A stretch of 64,000 bases of DNA from Archegozetes longisetosus (Eukaryota; Arthropoda; Arachnida; Sarcoptiformes; Trhypochthoniidae), in NCBI GenBank assembly GCA_018873245.2, contig JAEMBT020000004.1, positions 9,854,652 to 9,918,651 of the forward strand, written 5' to 3'. A program made the translations under genes and the position numbers. Below are positions 25,348-38,384 of this stretch, piece after piece (the first letter of the stretch is position 1; each line of letters begins with the position of its first letter). Under the pieces are notes generated by a model. That model made no database searches. It saw only the letters and a list, made by a program, of their open reading frames with translations, and had not been told where the DNA came from.

Positions 25348-28300
25348 TTAATATAACATTATGACTCCCTCTGGATTTTTATCTGTGGTCGTTCGCGGAG
25401 ATCGATTCTTCCATGGCTTGATTGCCATATAGACTAATAGAATGTTGAAAATGTACAATCCCAAAGCTATTATGACGAAGAAATAGCTAAACCCGAGCCA
25501 AGCTCTTCCATCCGAAGTCCAGCCATCGTTCTGTTCGTCTTCTGTCAAAACATTTTTTCTGAGACTGTTTCTGTACTGTAATAACCAACTGACTCCCGCA
25601 CAAGTGCAAAACAATGCTGAGGCAAAAATGTATACATTCATTAGTATTTTTCAAACTTGATCTCTCTGTTTTAACTTTATTATAACTTATAATCTTAATG
25701 ATGCCCCAATTATTCATATTAATTTTACCATAATTTTCAGAGTTTATGAATATGTTTGAAGACTTGAAGCATTAAACATGAGTTTTTATAATTGAATATA
25801 TGTTAATGAATATTGAAAAGAAAATTATAAAAATAGGTAGTAATGAATTTCAAATTTGTGTCCTATATATGACTCATTAAGCAACTATAAATTTATACAA
25901 AACCAGTTATTTTATTTGAATTTTGAAGTGAGTCGACTTGAATGAACTTTATAAAGAAACTAAAAACAAAAAAAATTGAAATCTATGAGGTTTTATCTGA
26001 AGTAAGCCTTCCAAAAATAGTCCATAACTGGCATTCGAAAAGCAAACACTAATTGAAGTATAGCTCGAGCTTATAATTAAAATTAGGCATTCAAGTTTTT
26101 CAGTGATATGATCGGTTAAGAAATTTATCTTATCTCATGCTCTCTATTACGTGCAATCTAGATCTAAATAGTCCCAAAAGTGAACTTAATCTTGCTCTCA
26201 AATTGCTATTCAGCTGATCAATAAGCAAACATTGACTTTACTTTTCAACTCTTTAACCTTAATTCACTCATCAATTGGTCGAGCATTTAAACAAGTGATC
26301 TGTAACTAATTCTGTCTCATATTTGTATTAGAAGCTTCAATATTGAACAAACTTTTAGAAAAGCTAAAGAAAAATTAGTTTTCCAATCATTATTTCAATG
26401 TTTTGAAGTGATTTGAGAGATTTATTTGGAAATTATTAGAATATTTAATGGAATTTGTGGAAGATCTGTATTGTAATTGTTGGAAAATCTGTATTGTACA
26501 ACTTGTTTCTTTCAAATATGCTTAAATCCGCAACTACTGCATGAATCATACGTCCACATGAAAATTAAATGCATTTTCATATAATACAAATTTCATACTT
26601 TATAGTTTAATACTTGAGAAACTTTTAAAAAACATCTTTTATTACTAGTAGTCATATGAAAGTTTGTTTATTTAACAAACTAGAAAAACAATGAGACATA
26701 TTAATCATTTGAAATGTTAATGTGATTCTACTACAATACACCTAGGACCTGTATGCACAACTCTATTTAAAACGATTTTAAGTCTTAAAACCAACTTAAA
26801 ATCTGAAACGTGTTTTTAAAACTCATTACACAACTAATGTTTAAAACGGTTTTAGTTAAGCGAGACTTGTGCATATCGGCCTAGGTTTGAGTAGTTTTAA
26901 CGTTTTCAAATTTTCTTACTAATCAATTGTGAGTAAAGCAAAGCATGTTTTATTGCCTAATATTGTTTCTATCAATTTTATAACTTTGCCCTCATATGCT
27001 ACTCCTTACGCATCATTCGCGGGCATCTCCAAACGTATTTGAAGGGAACAAGCTGTACTGAAATATTGAGTCTGATTGAGATTGACATCTAATTAAAATT
27101 TATACACAAGTATTAGTCATATGTTAAATGATTAGTGTATCGAACTCTACGTTCAACTTTAGGTTGACTAAACTTGTCATCTATGATACTCTAGTATCGG
27201 CTAATTCGAAAGTACGACAAGTCGGCTATCGCACATTGAGTTATTGGTATTCATTTTCAAACAAATAGTCACACAAATAAAGCAATATAAACTTATTTCT
27301 AAACGAATGACTAGATGTCTGTTGAGCTGTTGTTAATTATCTGAAGTGTATAGTGATGAATTGGTTCGCAATTAGTGTTAATTGATTTAATTGTATTACC
27401 TGCTAATCCGTTCCACAAGAATAATCCCTGAATGCCTGTTATTACTTCGATTGGTGTCATGACAGTATTGATGATCGAGAATATAGAGCTGACTAAACCA
27501 AAAATCATAGCAATCGCAATGCATAAGATGGTAAATAACCACAATCCAAATGCCATTAGATTCGGGTTTCTTGCTAATTCTTGTTTCACTACAGTTTTAT
27601 AAAACAACAAATTTAGTTAAACTCATTATTTTCGCTTCACTTTGTACTTTTCGTGATATAACGACAATGATTTCGACAATCATTTCGACAATGATTTCAT
27701 GCTTTTCTATAGAAAATTGTTTGTCAGTACAAAGCGTTTAGTAATGTTTGAAAGGGCTATAATACAATTGTAAGCAAAATGCATATCGAGATTAGTGAAA
27801 GATGCGTTAGAATGACTTCTTGTTATGCACCAATTGTTCTTATGATTACAGACGATTAACCGAACTGTTATACAGCGTGAAAATAATTTTATCTTAAAGT
27901 GGTGCTCGGCAAACAAATACTACTAACTGATAAAATAATAGAAAGTCATATTTTTAGTATTGTTCTTATATGAAAAGTGAACCGTTTATAAGTAAAAATT
28001 GTTGCAACATTAATAATCATATCAAACCTACCAAACTTTCAACTCAATCATACTTTTTTCATAAGGTTTTCTTCTCTTTTAGTTCTTTAGTCTATTATTA
28101 ATATTTGCAAATTGCCAAATACAGCAGTCATATTGTCTAACAAAGTTTAATAAAGTTTAATCAATAATGTGTTTATCTATTCTTCAAACAGCAATCGATA
28201 GTTTCCATTTGAATTTGTCGATTAAGCTGATGCAAAAATACTTGATTCATTCGAATTGAACTTTTGGTTTTATGATTGAAAAGGTTTGAACTGAGACAAA

Positions 28301-29004
28301 TGATTGTCTCGAATTAATAATTTGTTTTGTGCGCTTCAATGACTTCTCTCTAAATTGAAATGATAGCGCAATCGAAAAAAGGAAAAGTTATTGACAACAA
28401 TGAAAAACATGTACAAAAACATTTTGTTTAACAATTTTTAAAATAAATCGTGAGCGTAATTGCACTTTGTCTTAGCTTTCCGTGTCTCATTATATAATTG
28501 AAACTTTGAAGGTTCAATTCAGCATCAAATACTAAATGCAAAATATTCTTTCCTACAAAAGCCTCAAATTGATTTGAAAACGCAATGCATCAAAATTAAG
28601 GTAGTTTAGGTTAATTCAAGCTCATAACGAAGGCTCTGCATTGTTAGGCTAGCTATCGATTGTCTATTCAGATTGAAATGTTTGTTGCAAAATGAAACTC
28701 TATCGAATTAATCATATTAAACAAATAATGAGAACTTACTCCATATCCCTGTAGTTCTGTCTCCAAATCCATAATTAAGAACTTTTGTTCCTTGAAATAG
28801 TCCAAAATATATTTCTCCCCGAAATTTTCCCAAATCTTCGTAATCGTCGGAAACGGAATTATTGTTATGGATAGTATTGTTAACAAATCGGACAGGCTTT
28901 GCAATTATCCATTTATGAGTTGCCAACGAAGCAGTTAAAAATGCAAGACATGCCGTACAAACGAAAAACGTTAAAAAAGTGAACACTCGCTTTCTCTGTT
29001 CCAT
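25348..29004 (-). CDS. CLRN: Clarin (four-transmembrane, Usher-type)
   Basis: Tetraspan membrane protein of the clarin family (CLRN1 is the USH3A gene in human). Three exons on the minus strand: 29004-28740, 27588-27400 and 25616-25348; 240 aa against 232 in CLRN1. Exon 1: TM1 (FLTFFVCTACLAFLTASLA), an extracellular loop with N-glycosylation sites (NNT, NNS) and the family motif LGKFRGEIYFGLFQG. Exon 2: TM2 (LWLFTILCIAIAMIFGLV) and IQGLFLWNGLA. Exon 3: TM3 (ALFCTCAGVSWLL), TM4 and a C-terminus ending VIMLY, like the LMY end of clarins. Phases (1, 1) close only with these joins. The frame upstream of the exon 3 acceptor is stopped within 40 nt, so the ATG at 25641 is not a real start. Introns are 1,151 and 1,783 nt, long for this region. 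Confidence 0.85.
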
Positions 29005-29773
29005 CGATTATCTTATTTCTGGACAATATTTCACGTATTAACTGAACAAAATTGCCATCATATAAGACAAATTTACGAAATATGATTTGCCAATATGCGC
29101 AAACTAAACAAACATGATTACTATTAGAGACCAAATACAACAAACAGTTGGCAAATGGCAAAAAGAGGTACAGCAACTGGTGAATAGCATAAAGCCATGA
29201 CATATAATGGTCGTGATGTGCTTCAGTGCATCAGTGAAAACACTCCAATACACACCTCAACTACTAAACTTACCTGTTTGTAGGCCTTACCGAACTTACT
29301 TGTGTGTAGCCCTTACCAAACTTACCTGTTTTATTCCAACACACAGCTTAGACCCCTCTCTACAGCCTTTCACTTTGCCTCCATTCAAATTATTTGAGTT
29401 ATACTCACTTTTTTATGCATTCACTTAATAACCTCGTTATGACTCAAACAATAGCTTACAATACAAATAAACTCAATTGAGAGTATGCTAAATATCTTTA
29501 ATCATTTAAAGTATTATTTTATTTGATTCATGCTAAATAGAAGCCTAAAATACATTAATACCAATTGAAAAATAATCCTAAATCTAGCTCTAAATCAATA
29601 GAACCAATCTATTAAAAGTTAATTGAAAATTTGTTCCTAAAAATATCTATATATACATTAAATTGTATAAAAACATTTCCTTGCGCTTATAGCTTACAAA
29701 ACAGTCTAAAAAATTTTCTCAACGTCTTTACGTAACTTGACAAAAGAATAGTTGCGAGATTTGTCAAATAAAC
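29005..29773. other. Intergenic between clarin and the glass-like gene
   Basis: Contains the clarin promoter side and the 3' UTR of the zinc-finger gene, both minus strand, plus the short tandem repeat listed separately. No coding frame I can support. Confidence 0.45.
29266..29331. repeat. Short tandem repeat, 26-bp unit, about 2.5 copies
   Basis: Units at 29266-29291 and 29292-29317, with a partial third to 29331. Each runs aaacttacctg...ccttacc with a few substitutions (gaacttacttg in unit 2). Confidence 0.8.
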
Positions 29774-31144
29774 TTATGGTGAATTGGGTCTGTGAACAGC
29801 CTTCAGATGTCTATGCATATTACCGCTTTGTGAAAACGAGCGATCGCAAACCGGACATGAGTACGGCTTCTCTCCGCTGTGTATTCTTTTGTGTTTTGTG
29901 AACGTTGAAAAGTCCCCAAAACTATCACTACATTCTGTGCATAAGAAAGGCTTTTCCCCGCTATGGATCCGCAAATGAGTTGTCAAACTTGATCTCTGGA
30001 CGAAAGTCTTTTGGCAGACGTGACATCGATAGCGACCACTCTTCTTACTGGCATGACGACGAAGATGTGCGCGATATCGTACTCTATTGTAGAATTGTTT
30101 CTCGCATTCTGTGCACTTGATTGACTTAATGCCACTTTCACTTGTAATCTCTAAAAATATGGATAAGAAAATTTTCAGAAATCGTGCCGAGCATCATTAT
30201 TTACACAAATAGGGAGTCGCATCTCATAGATATATCTATACATTTAAGCCAGTAGAGCACAGTTTGCAAACTTTGGATTTCACTTATCTTTACCATTAAG
30301 TTAATACTACGAATTTCTCTGTTTATTGTCACGTTAGTCGTTCGCTGAACTACTATCACGAACTTTTCTTTCATTTATAAGACTCGTTTTCAATCTTTTC
30401 AAATTAGCCTTAAATAACTCGTATCAATGCTTTTTCAAATAAAATCAATGCCACAGAGCAAAGGCTTCTAAAAGGGTTTGCATTTCTGATGATTAACTTT
30501 TTAGATAGAGTTCAAAACACTTGAAAGTTAAGCTTAATGAGAAATAGCTAGAAATAATCCGTCACATGGGATTCAGCCAATCTGGGCAAGTCCGAACTGA
30601 GGCTATTTTTTGAAGAACTCATCTTTTGTAAAGCTGTTTACAGTAATGATTGCCAGATATTTTAGATTTTGGCTGAATTTGTCTAAACTAGTTTCAATAT
30701 TGCAAAACATATTTTACAGATCATTTGCTTTACTTTCCAATGGAACATATGATTTGCGGTATTTTATCAGGTCATCAAATTTTTTCTTTATCAACATTTC
30801 TCAAATGATGCGTTAAAATACTTACCAAAAACTACTTCAGGATCGTATTTGAATATAGTTGGCGAACTACTTCTTATAGAGCACGATCTACTCAGATCTA
30901 ATGGACTGTCGTTGTCGATAAATCCGCTGTCTATCGAGATATTATCGGCTGATGAGTCGCTGAACAACGAAGAATTGCTTGTAATGCGTCTTCTCTTCGA
31001 TATGAAATAGTCATCACACATATAAAAATGATTTTCATAATAATTCATATTAAAACTATTGCTATGAAAACTTTCAATATTAATCTCTTTAACTGGTCTT
31101 TTCTTCAAAGGTAAATGAGACCAATGTTGATCCAATTGATCCAT
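29774..31144 (-). CDS. Glass-like C2H2 zinc-finger protein with CtBP motif
   Basis: Putative transcription factor. Two exons, minus strand: 31144-30826 and 30150-29774, 231 aa. The N-terminal half is low-complexity, Ser/Asp/Asn-rich, and carries PLDLS at about residue 83, the canonical CtBP-binding PxDLS motif, suggesting a repressor. Exon 2 encodes four C2H2 fingers (CTECEKQFYN, CHVCQKTFVQ, CTECSDSFGD, CPVCDRSFSQ). The last three resemble fingers 3-5 of Glass: [33 protein letters not shown] and FSQSGNMHRH match Glass [32 protein letters not shown] and [10 protein letters not shown]. It is head to head with glass, 2.3 kb apart. A diverged tandem-inverted paralog is inferred; a general C2H2 gene cannot be excluded. 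Confidence 0.8.
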
Positions 31145-33439
31145 GATTCATATAAGTTATAGTTGAGTTAAGTTGAAGTTTTTTGTCTAGAGGTGAACAT
31201 TCAAATGAATAGAAATGATGATTGCGTTGCTCTTAAAAATCCATCTTAAATGTCTGATTAAAAGGCGGGTCCAATCATATAAGAAATAAATCAAAACTAT
31301 TGACCACTACTATTATAACAGTCCAGAAAAGAGGGGAAAACTTGTTGTGAGCTAAGGGTTTTGGGGTCTTATTGGCAGGACAATACTAAAGGCCTTTGGT
31401 CTGCATTTAATTATAGGGTTATTGACATGTCATTCATGGCATTGGCTATTGAAGCACGTGTTGGCTTACAAGTCAGCTACTGTATATTATCATCATATGA
31501 TATTAATTTTAGTTTAGTTTAGTAACCAACTTTACTTTACTGCATGACTCACTCTTTGCAAATCTATCTAACCTGGATTCCACACCATATCTTCTTCTTT
31601 TTCTTATCTTTTTCATCTTTGATCTTTCTTACTTCTAATCTCTTTATTCAGATGTCTTTATGTCAATTCCGCACTAGTTTGACAGTTTGTGTCAGGTCTA
31701 ACTCACGTTCTCAATGCTCTATTTTCAAATTGCAATCAATCAATTACAATAAAAAATCATTTACTTCAAACTTTTGCTTTTCGGTATAGTTTACTAATTG
31801 TTCAGAAGTATTATATAAAAGCTTCTAAAGAGTGCAGTTGAAAAGTGTTCAAATAGGATTGAGCACGTGTTTGGGTTGCAATAATAGCAAACATAGAGAG
31901 CTACGTGCAAAACGAGAAAACATTTATAACAATGTGTGCATTTCATTGCTAGTAATTGATTCAAATGATATGGAGTGCAATGCATTTGTTAAGCATTCAC
32001 TCTAATGCACTTTTGTAGATACCGTCTTCATAATCCATTGCAGGCAATAAAAGCAGCTAATGATAAGAGATTGATATCAAAAAATAGTTCTTATTTGCAA
32101 TCAACTCGATATGCAATATATTTGGCTGAATATCAAATTTGTGACACACGTCTGTGGCCAAACTCTATTGCACAAGCATAGGGTTAGAATTGAGATAGGG
32201 TTAACCATTCATTACAGTACTGGCAATCGCACAAAAACTTTTTTAACTCTTTAAATGGAAGAACGGGTTTATTAGTTTTTTCAACAAATACTCTGTAGAA
32301 TGGAGTATAAAAGGATTTTAAAATCAAACTTCTCCCCAACCTTTTGAAAGGCTGGCGATGTTTGGTTGATTAAATTGAGGATGATAGTTTAATTCTAAAT
32401 GATATTTTAATTAAAACATCTTCAACTACCAAACCAACTGAATAAGCCCAAAAATGCAATTCGAACAGAACTATATTTATTTGTCTGAGCATCAAATTAG
32501 GGCTAAGTATCTGTGAATGTCCAGTATTTTATTTGATGATGTGATGATATTGTACAGTCGCTATCATGTTACTAGATAGAAGGGAAATGGATTTGACATA
32601 AGAGAAATTACAAGTGTAACATATACTTATTATAGGATATGGAGGTTTGTGGAGATGGACAAATCTGTGACAAATTGGTCGGGAGTCTAGTGAAGTAGAG
32701 CTAACACCTGCTGTGACTGCGGAAACTCTTCTCAATTGGTTATTACAAATTGAACTAATATTAACTAAAGCACTTCTTAAAATGAACACAATCTTCCACA
32801 ATGATGGACTTGTTTTTTGTAAAAGTACTACATTTAGTGTTTTGTAAATCTTATGCAACAATTGCTATAACGTACTGGTCATTGATTTTTCCAATAAGAA
32901 ACCTTATAATACAAAAACTATACTTTCCTATAGAAAGCGAAGCCTTAAAAGTAAAGTTTTCGACATAAAATAAGTATCCTATATAAGTGATCAATTTTAT
33001 TCTTCCTGAACCAATGAAACTAAGAGGTTGTGGCAAAACAAGAAGTGAGCGATTGGTGTGCGTCTGCGGCCATCGAATTGATTTGATCTATAATCAATTG
33101 GAAAGCGCAAAATCAAAATACGTGTTTGGTCCCAAAATGTTAGGCCTAATTATTAATGAAGCCATAAATTATCAAATGCATAAGTTTGTCAATTGGACAA
33201 GAAATCAATGTTTGCCAGTATTAAAACTTTAATCTTCAGCTCTATCGCATTCTCTAACGTAAAAATAGATGAAATCAAATTTGTTTGATTATTATTTTCT
33301 ATAAATTACTTGTAATGCTTCGCAACTTCTTTTACTCTAAATAAGTTTTGATAAATAATTTTTGAGGCAAACGATATAAAAGACGTTGCATTTATAAGCT
33401 TTCATAGTTGAATAGATGTGAAATCAAATAAATATAAGC
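31145..33439. other. Divergent intergenic region of the glass pair
   Basis: 2.3 kb of AT-rich DNA between two divergent zinc-finger genes, likely holding cis-regulatory elements of both. A frame at 32987-33232 (81 codons, VCVCGHRIDLIYNQ) has no family I recognise. No repeat found. Confidence 0.45.
33375..33382 (+). promoter_or_regulatory. TATA box of glass
   Basis: TATAAAAG 58 nt upstream of the glass ATG, in a suitable position for a short 5' UTR starting near 33405. No experimental start is available. Confidence 0.5.
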
Positions 33440-35196
33440 TTGGAGATGGATAATTTTAACATTTCTTCCAATTTGACATCATTTGAAAGTTTGGAAGGAC
33501 AAAACTCGGATCAATGTGTTAAGGGACCGGTCAAGCAGTATGAGAGTGAAACCCCTAATTACGAATGTTTCACTACAAGTCAATTAACATATTCTGGTCA
33601 CTTGTGTAATGCAGCGGCTCAAGAGCAAATTATGGATTTCGACCCAATCACAAGTCTATTTGCGTGCAATTCTCCGACTTGCAAGTAAGTAATAACTTTT
33701 GTTTCCACTTAGACCAACAAATGGCGGCATTCATTTTATAGATCAATTCAATTTGGGTGGTCTATAAAGTTTCGACTACTAAAGTACTGTGAAGACTGTG
33801 TTTGCATTAGAAATTAACGAACATCTCTTTGTTCTCATTCTCATAGCAAGCCTGAACTCACTAATAGAGTTAATGATATAAAGTCGGACAGAGTCTCAGT
33901 CTCTTTGTCGTCTGAGACAACGGAGCCATCAATTTTATCGCCTCCCAAACATTATTACAATAACTATACTGTACATAATGCGCCTCAGATTCAGAATCCC
34001 AACTATCAGTCCGGCTCTTGCTTTCCCTCTCAGTCTTCTTCTCCAACTTATTTTTATGGGACAAACGCATACAATAACGTTTTACCACATTCTCCGCCAC
34101 AGCCATCAACTGGTGCCTCATATGTGATACATCCGCAAATACAAATGACAGCAAGTAGTTGTCCTCCTTCTGGTCCGTCAGGTCATAGTACATATTTGCC
34201 TAATTCAGTAATTCCTGAACATAATCACACTCCAACTGCATCAATGAGTGTCAACTTATCTATGAATATGACAATGGGCTTTACCAGCAATGATACTCAA
34301 CAGCTCCAATGGTCTGCTCCCGCCTCTACTTATCAAACTAATTGTCCCAATCAATCGCCAAACACCCCGTTATCTTACCATCATATGCACACTCCATCAT
34401 ATCCTTCTCCATCTCCCACTTCTTACACATTCACCGCTGAGTTCAGACCAACATCAGAACACATAACAACTACTTTGCCACCAATTGAGAAAGAATTTGG
34501 CGGTGTTTGCAACATTAAACCCGTTCAACAACCAATCTATCCAAATCAGAAGAACATAATAGATCCCTATCATTATCATCTTCGCCATCATTTCAATCAT
34601 AATTGTAAAAGCAGTAAAACGCGTCGTAACAGTAATCAGTCAGCTAGCGTTACAGTGCATGCAGTTCCTAGTCGTGAACCTATAGACAAAAGTCTTAGCA
34701 ATATTAGTTCAGCCAATTTGTGCCGCATCTGTGGTAAAACATATGCCCGACCATCAACTTTGAAGACTCACTTGCGAACCCATTCCGGAGAGAAGCCATA
34801 CAGGTAGGGATTAGATTGTGTCGATTTTTGATATTTCTATTATATTAACTTTCGATAAACTTATATAATAAAAGGTGCAACACGTGCAACAAATCCTTTT
34901 CTCAAGCGGCAAACCTGACAGCTCACATAAGAACTCATAGTGGGGAAAAACCATTTAGATGTCCAGTTTGCGAACGAAGATTTTCTCAGTCATCATCTGT
35001 GACTACACATATGAGGACGCATTCTGGAGAGAGGCCGTACCGTTGTTGTATGTGTAAAAAAGCGTTTTCAGATAGTTCTACGTTAACTAAACATCTGCGG
35101 ATTCATTCTGGAGAGAAACCATACCAGTGCCAATTATGTCTGCTGAGGTTTTCTCAATCTGGAAATCTCAACAGACATATGAGAATTCATACTTAA
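33440..35196 (+). CDS. gl: Glass transcription factor (five C2H2 fingers)
   Basis: Sequence-specific activator required for photoreceptor differentiation in fly. Three exons: 33440-33684, 33847-34803 and 34875-35196; 507 aa. Residues 1-370 are Ser/Pro/Tyr/His-rich and poorly conserved, apart from a weak N-terminal acidic segment. The five fingers start about residue 372: [80 protein letters not shown] and [20 protein letters not shown], linked by HSGEKP/HSGERP. This array is nearly identical to Drosophila Glass. The protein stops right after finger 5 (RIHT), without the C-terminal tail of the fly protein. A TATA box precedes it; a divergent paralog lies upstream. Confidence 0.95.
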
Positions 35197-38100
35197 AAGT
35201 CATTTTGAATCCTATAGTAATATAAATTTGAAGATAATATCAATCGTTGTTTAGCTCTCGTGTCCACACTTAATAAATGCCCTCTTATAGTGTTTAGTCA
35301 TACACTAGTCATACTTAAGAAATGATTGGATAGTCTAACGATTATTAACTTATTTTTCACTCTATTTTCCGCCTATAACTAAACCAACTTAGTTTTCATT
35401 TTTCAAGCCTTGAGTTTTTAATGCGAGATGTCATGTATATTATAGTCTCGAATCTTACTACACAAACCCGCTATGTGAAACCCCCTAGCAAATGTCAAGC
35501 GGTTGCGAGTCTGTCGATCAACTCATCAGATTATTCCTCAATAACTGCTGTCCATCAAAATTTTATTTATTACAAAATAATTTTCATATTTAGCCTCGAG
35601 TAGCATTCACACTGCAGCCGTTGTTAGAATTTTTAAAATATTGAATAGCTTAAATAAAGCTAGAGTTGAATGTCAAATAAGTGTAATCTTTAAGATACGC
35701 TTATAGAAGAGACAATAAGATGCCCTTTTGTGTTGTTCCGCCCAATCGGAATTATCTTCTAAATCATATAAAAATGAACTCATTTATAACTTTGAATAAG
35801 TGTATATTAATATAAAGATTTATGTGTTTCAAATGAGCATCACTGTTGAAACTGTAAAGTTCAAAGTGGTCATAAAAGTTGTGCAATGTATGAGAGTGTA
35901 GTTAATAGCAAGTTTTATTTATTAATTCATTCAGTCTTCAAAGTTTTTCTTAATCTTTTTTAACCTCTCTTTCAAAATAACGTTTATCGGTTGATTCAAA
36001 TTAAAAATTATTCAATAATATAGAGTCATTTACATAAATAGCTTCAAGTAAGATGATTCACTAACTAAGCAAACACGAAGGATTAAGACCAGATTAAGGA
36101 TAGTCTTAAGATGAGTTTGTGTGAGTCACCAAAACCTTATGATTGTATCAATTAAATACTTGTTTCTCACTAGAAGTGAACTAAGCAAATTATAACGAGT
36201 TTCAATTTAGTCATTTACCAACAAAACTTAATTAAGGTTTCTTTCCCATATTTACTTAAATCACAAATACACGAGACCTCAAAAGTTTTATCTTCTCCAA
36301 TACTTTTAAAGATGCTTCAAATACTCAACATGTTTATTCGATAATTATATTATAGCGTTCAAGTATTGGATATATCTGTTTGAAAACGACATTTTTCAAG
36401 TTTTATGTAGCGCCTAGACTTAAATGAAATTGAATGCAAATCTGATTTGCAACTATGAAAAAGCAAAAATACTCCAACTTAAGGTTTTCATGTCATTTTA
36501 CCAAAAACACTCAAACAATAAATCAATGCTATATTTCAATTATTTTTTATAATTTTATTTAGTTTTTGTTCTGAAAAATACATTGAAAGATAAAATAAAT
36601 AAAATAATTGATACTTAAATTGACATATCATTTTTATTTATTACACGAAAATATCTGACACAGAAAATTGAGCTTCAATTTTAGATTGTTTACAATCAAT
36701 TGTATTTATGACAAATTATAAACTATTATTTCAAACTTATGTTTTATTTCAATAAATATATCTATTAATCATCAGATTTTATTATTTCTAAATTTAATCA
36801 TCAGATTTAATTTAGTCACGAGTTGTAATCTAATACGAATTGAAATTAACATAAATTATCACATTTTGATTTTTATATTAATATAATGTTCTTTAGAGCT
36901 ATGAAGTGATCCAATTGAAAATGTGATAAATAAGTTTTTAATAATTGAACTAAACCAGTAATAACAATGAATTTAAGCTAGAAACCAATAATAGGGTCTA
37001 AAAATAACAGTATTAATAAGTGGAGTTTTACTCATGGAAAAAGCAACAGCATAGCTGCTGGTTATGACTCTTCATTCATCTATATCTTCGACTTCCTTAT
37101 TAAGCTCAATTTATCTAAAGTACCATTCATTATACTCTGAGTCAGACTTAACGTATTAGTCAATCAATTAACTGTTGGCCAATGGCAAACTTGAACTAAT
37201 TTAAAACTTACTATTAAAATATATGTAAGTCTCTCGAGGATTGTATTCTCGAGTCAAATATTCCAGATGTTTGGTCATTCTGAACTTTGGCGCAACAGTT
37301 ATAGAATATTGTAATAGTAAGTTTGGCAACATCTTCCTGTTCTAAGTACTAGCGCCGCAGGAGTGTATCCAACATATAGTAATACTCCTGCAGCCCTGGT
37401 GCTTACTATGGGACGGTGGCATCACTTCGTTCTCCTACACTTCTATTATCTATTCCATACTTTTCGGTAAGTCATCCTATAATTCATATCATACCTTCTG
37501 CTTTTTTGCTAAATCTTCATGTTTTCTAAAGTTTTAGCTTTTTTATCTCTCTCCTTATCCTGATATTTATCTTGATTGTGATACTCATTGGTTGACAAAT
37601 TGTTGAACAAATGCTAGTCTACAATTCGATTGAGTTGAAATTGATGCTACGCACAAATTGAACAGTTTGAACAGTAATTGCAAACTGAATCAAACTGAAT
37701 AACACTCGAAGCAATTCGACTCAAATATACCTAAAATAGGTTCTAAATGAAATGAAATGTTTTAAGATTTGAAACTTCTAGATTAGCTTGAGATATTGTG
37801 AAATTTGTTTGAAGTTTCAACTAAATTTAAAGGAGTTAAGTTAATTTTAGAGAAATTGATCTGTCATGTTTATCAAATGACTCATTGTTGAGCCGCTAGT
37901 AATATAGGCTTCCCTAAAGAGAGCATTAGAGCAAAGGTTATGCTATTATAAGTTAGTACTAATAAAGAGAGTGAGCTAGTCCCAAATAGTCCCAAAGCGA
38001 GTCACGTTATTTTCATCTCAGTTATTCTCAGCTATACTTAGTTCATTTTACCAAAACAACTCTATCTCACTTCTCACATAACATGAAAACACCAAAGTTG

Positions 38101-38384
38101 TCTTTTCTATCAATTTATTGTCCAGAAACGAAATTATCGACAATTATTTAGCAATTTGTTTGGTTTGCACCTGAAATGACGCTTTTCTATGATACATGTT
38201 ATTGTGCAACACTTATAAGACTTACACGTTAGCCAATAGTCGTCTTCTGTCAACATACATAAAACACAAACATCGGCCCCCGATCAATCACATCATACAA
38301 ACCATTTATTTATTTTTGATTAAGACAATCAAATTCAATATTTCATTTTATATTTAAGTAATTCAACAGCCATTCAATTAACTT
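35197..38384. other. Intergenic between glass and VPS51
   Basis: 3.2 kb, AT-rich, with glass 3' UTR at the left, the mir-252 hairpin near 37.35 kb and the VPS51 promoter at the right. No other feature recognised. Confidence 0.5.
37335..37415 (+). ncRNA. mir-252: mir-252 microRNA precursor
   Basis: The 22 nt at 37342-37363 (ctaagtactagcgccgcagg plus ag) match miR-252-5p of insects except for one base (C for U at position 12), leaving the seed uaaguac intact. A hairpin forms: gcaggagt (37357-37364) pairs with actcctgc (37384-37391), then gcgcc against ggtgc, and the base agta against ttact. The terminal loop is about 19 nt, and an asymmetric internal loop (agccct) sits on the 3' arm as in other mir-252 precursors. 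The 3p arm reads cctgcagccctggtgcttac. miR-252 is known only from protostomes. The primary transcript is not defined. Confidence 0.85.

Noticed and set aside
25617-25641. ATG at 25641 as the start of a two-TM protein
   Set aside because: It is intronic; the clarin acceptor at 25617 gives an in-phase join with exon 2.
32987-33232. 81-codon plus-strand ORF upstream of glass
   Set aside because: No recognisable family, unremarkable composition and no splice partner; likely chance in AT-rich DNA.
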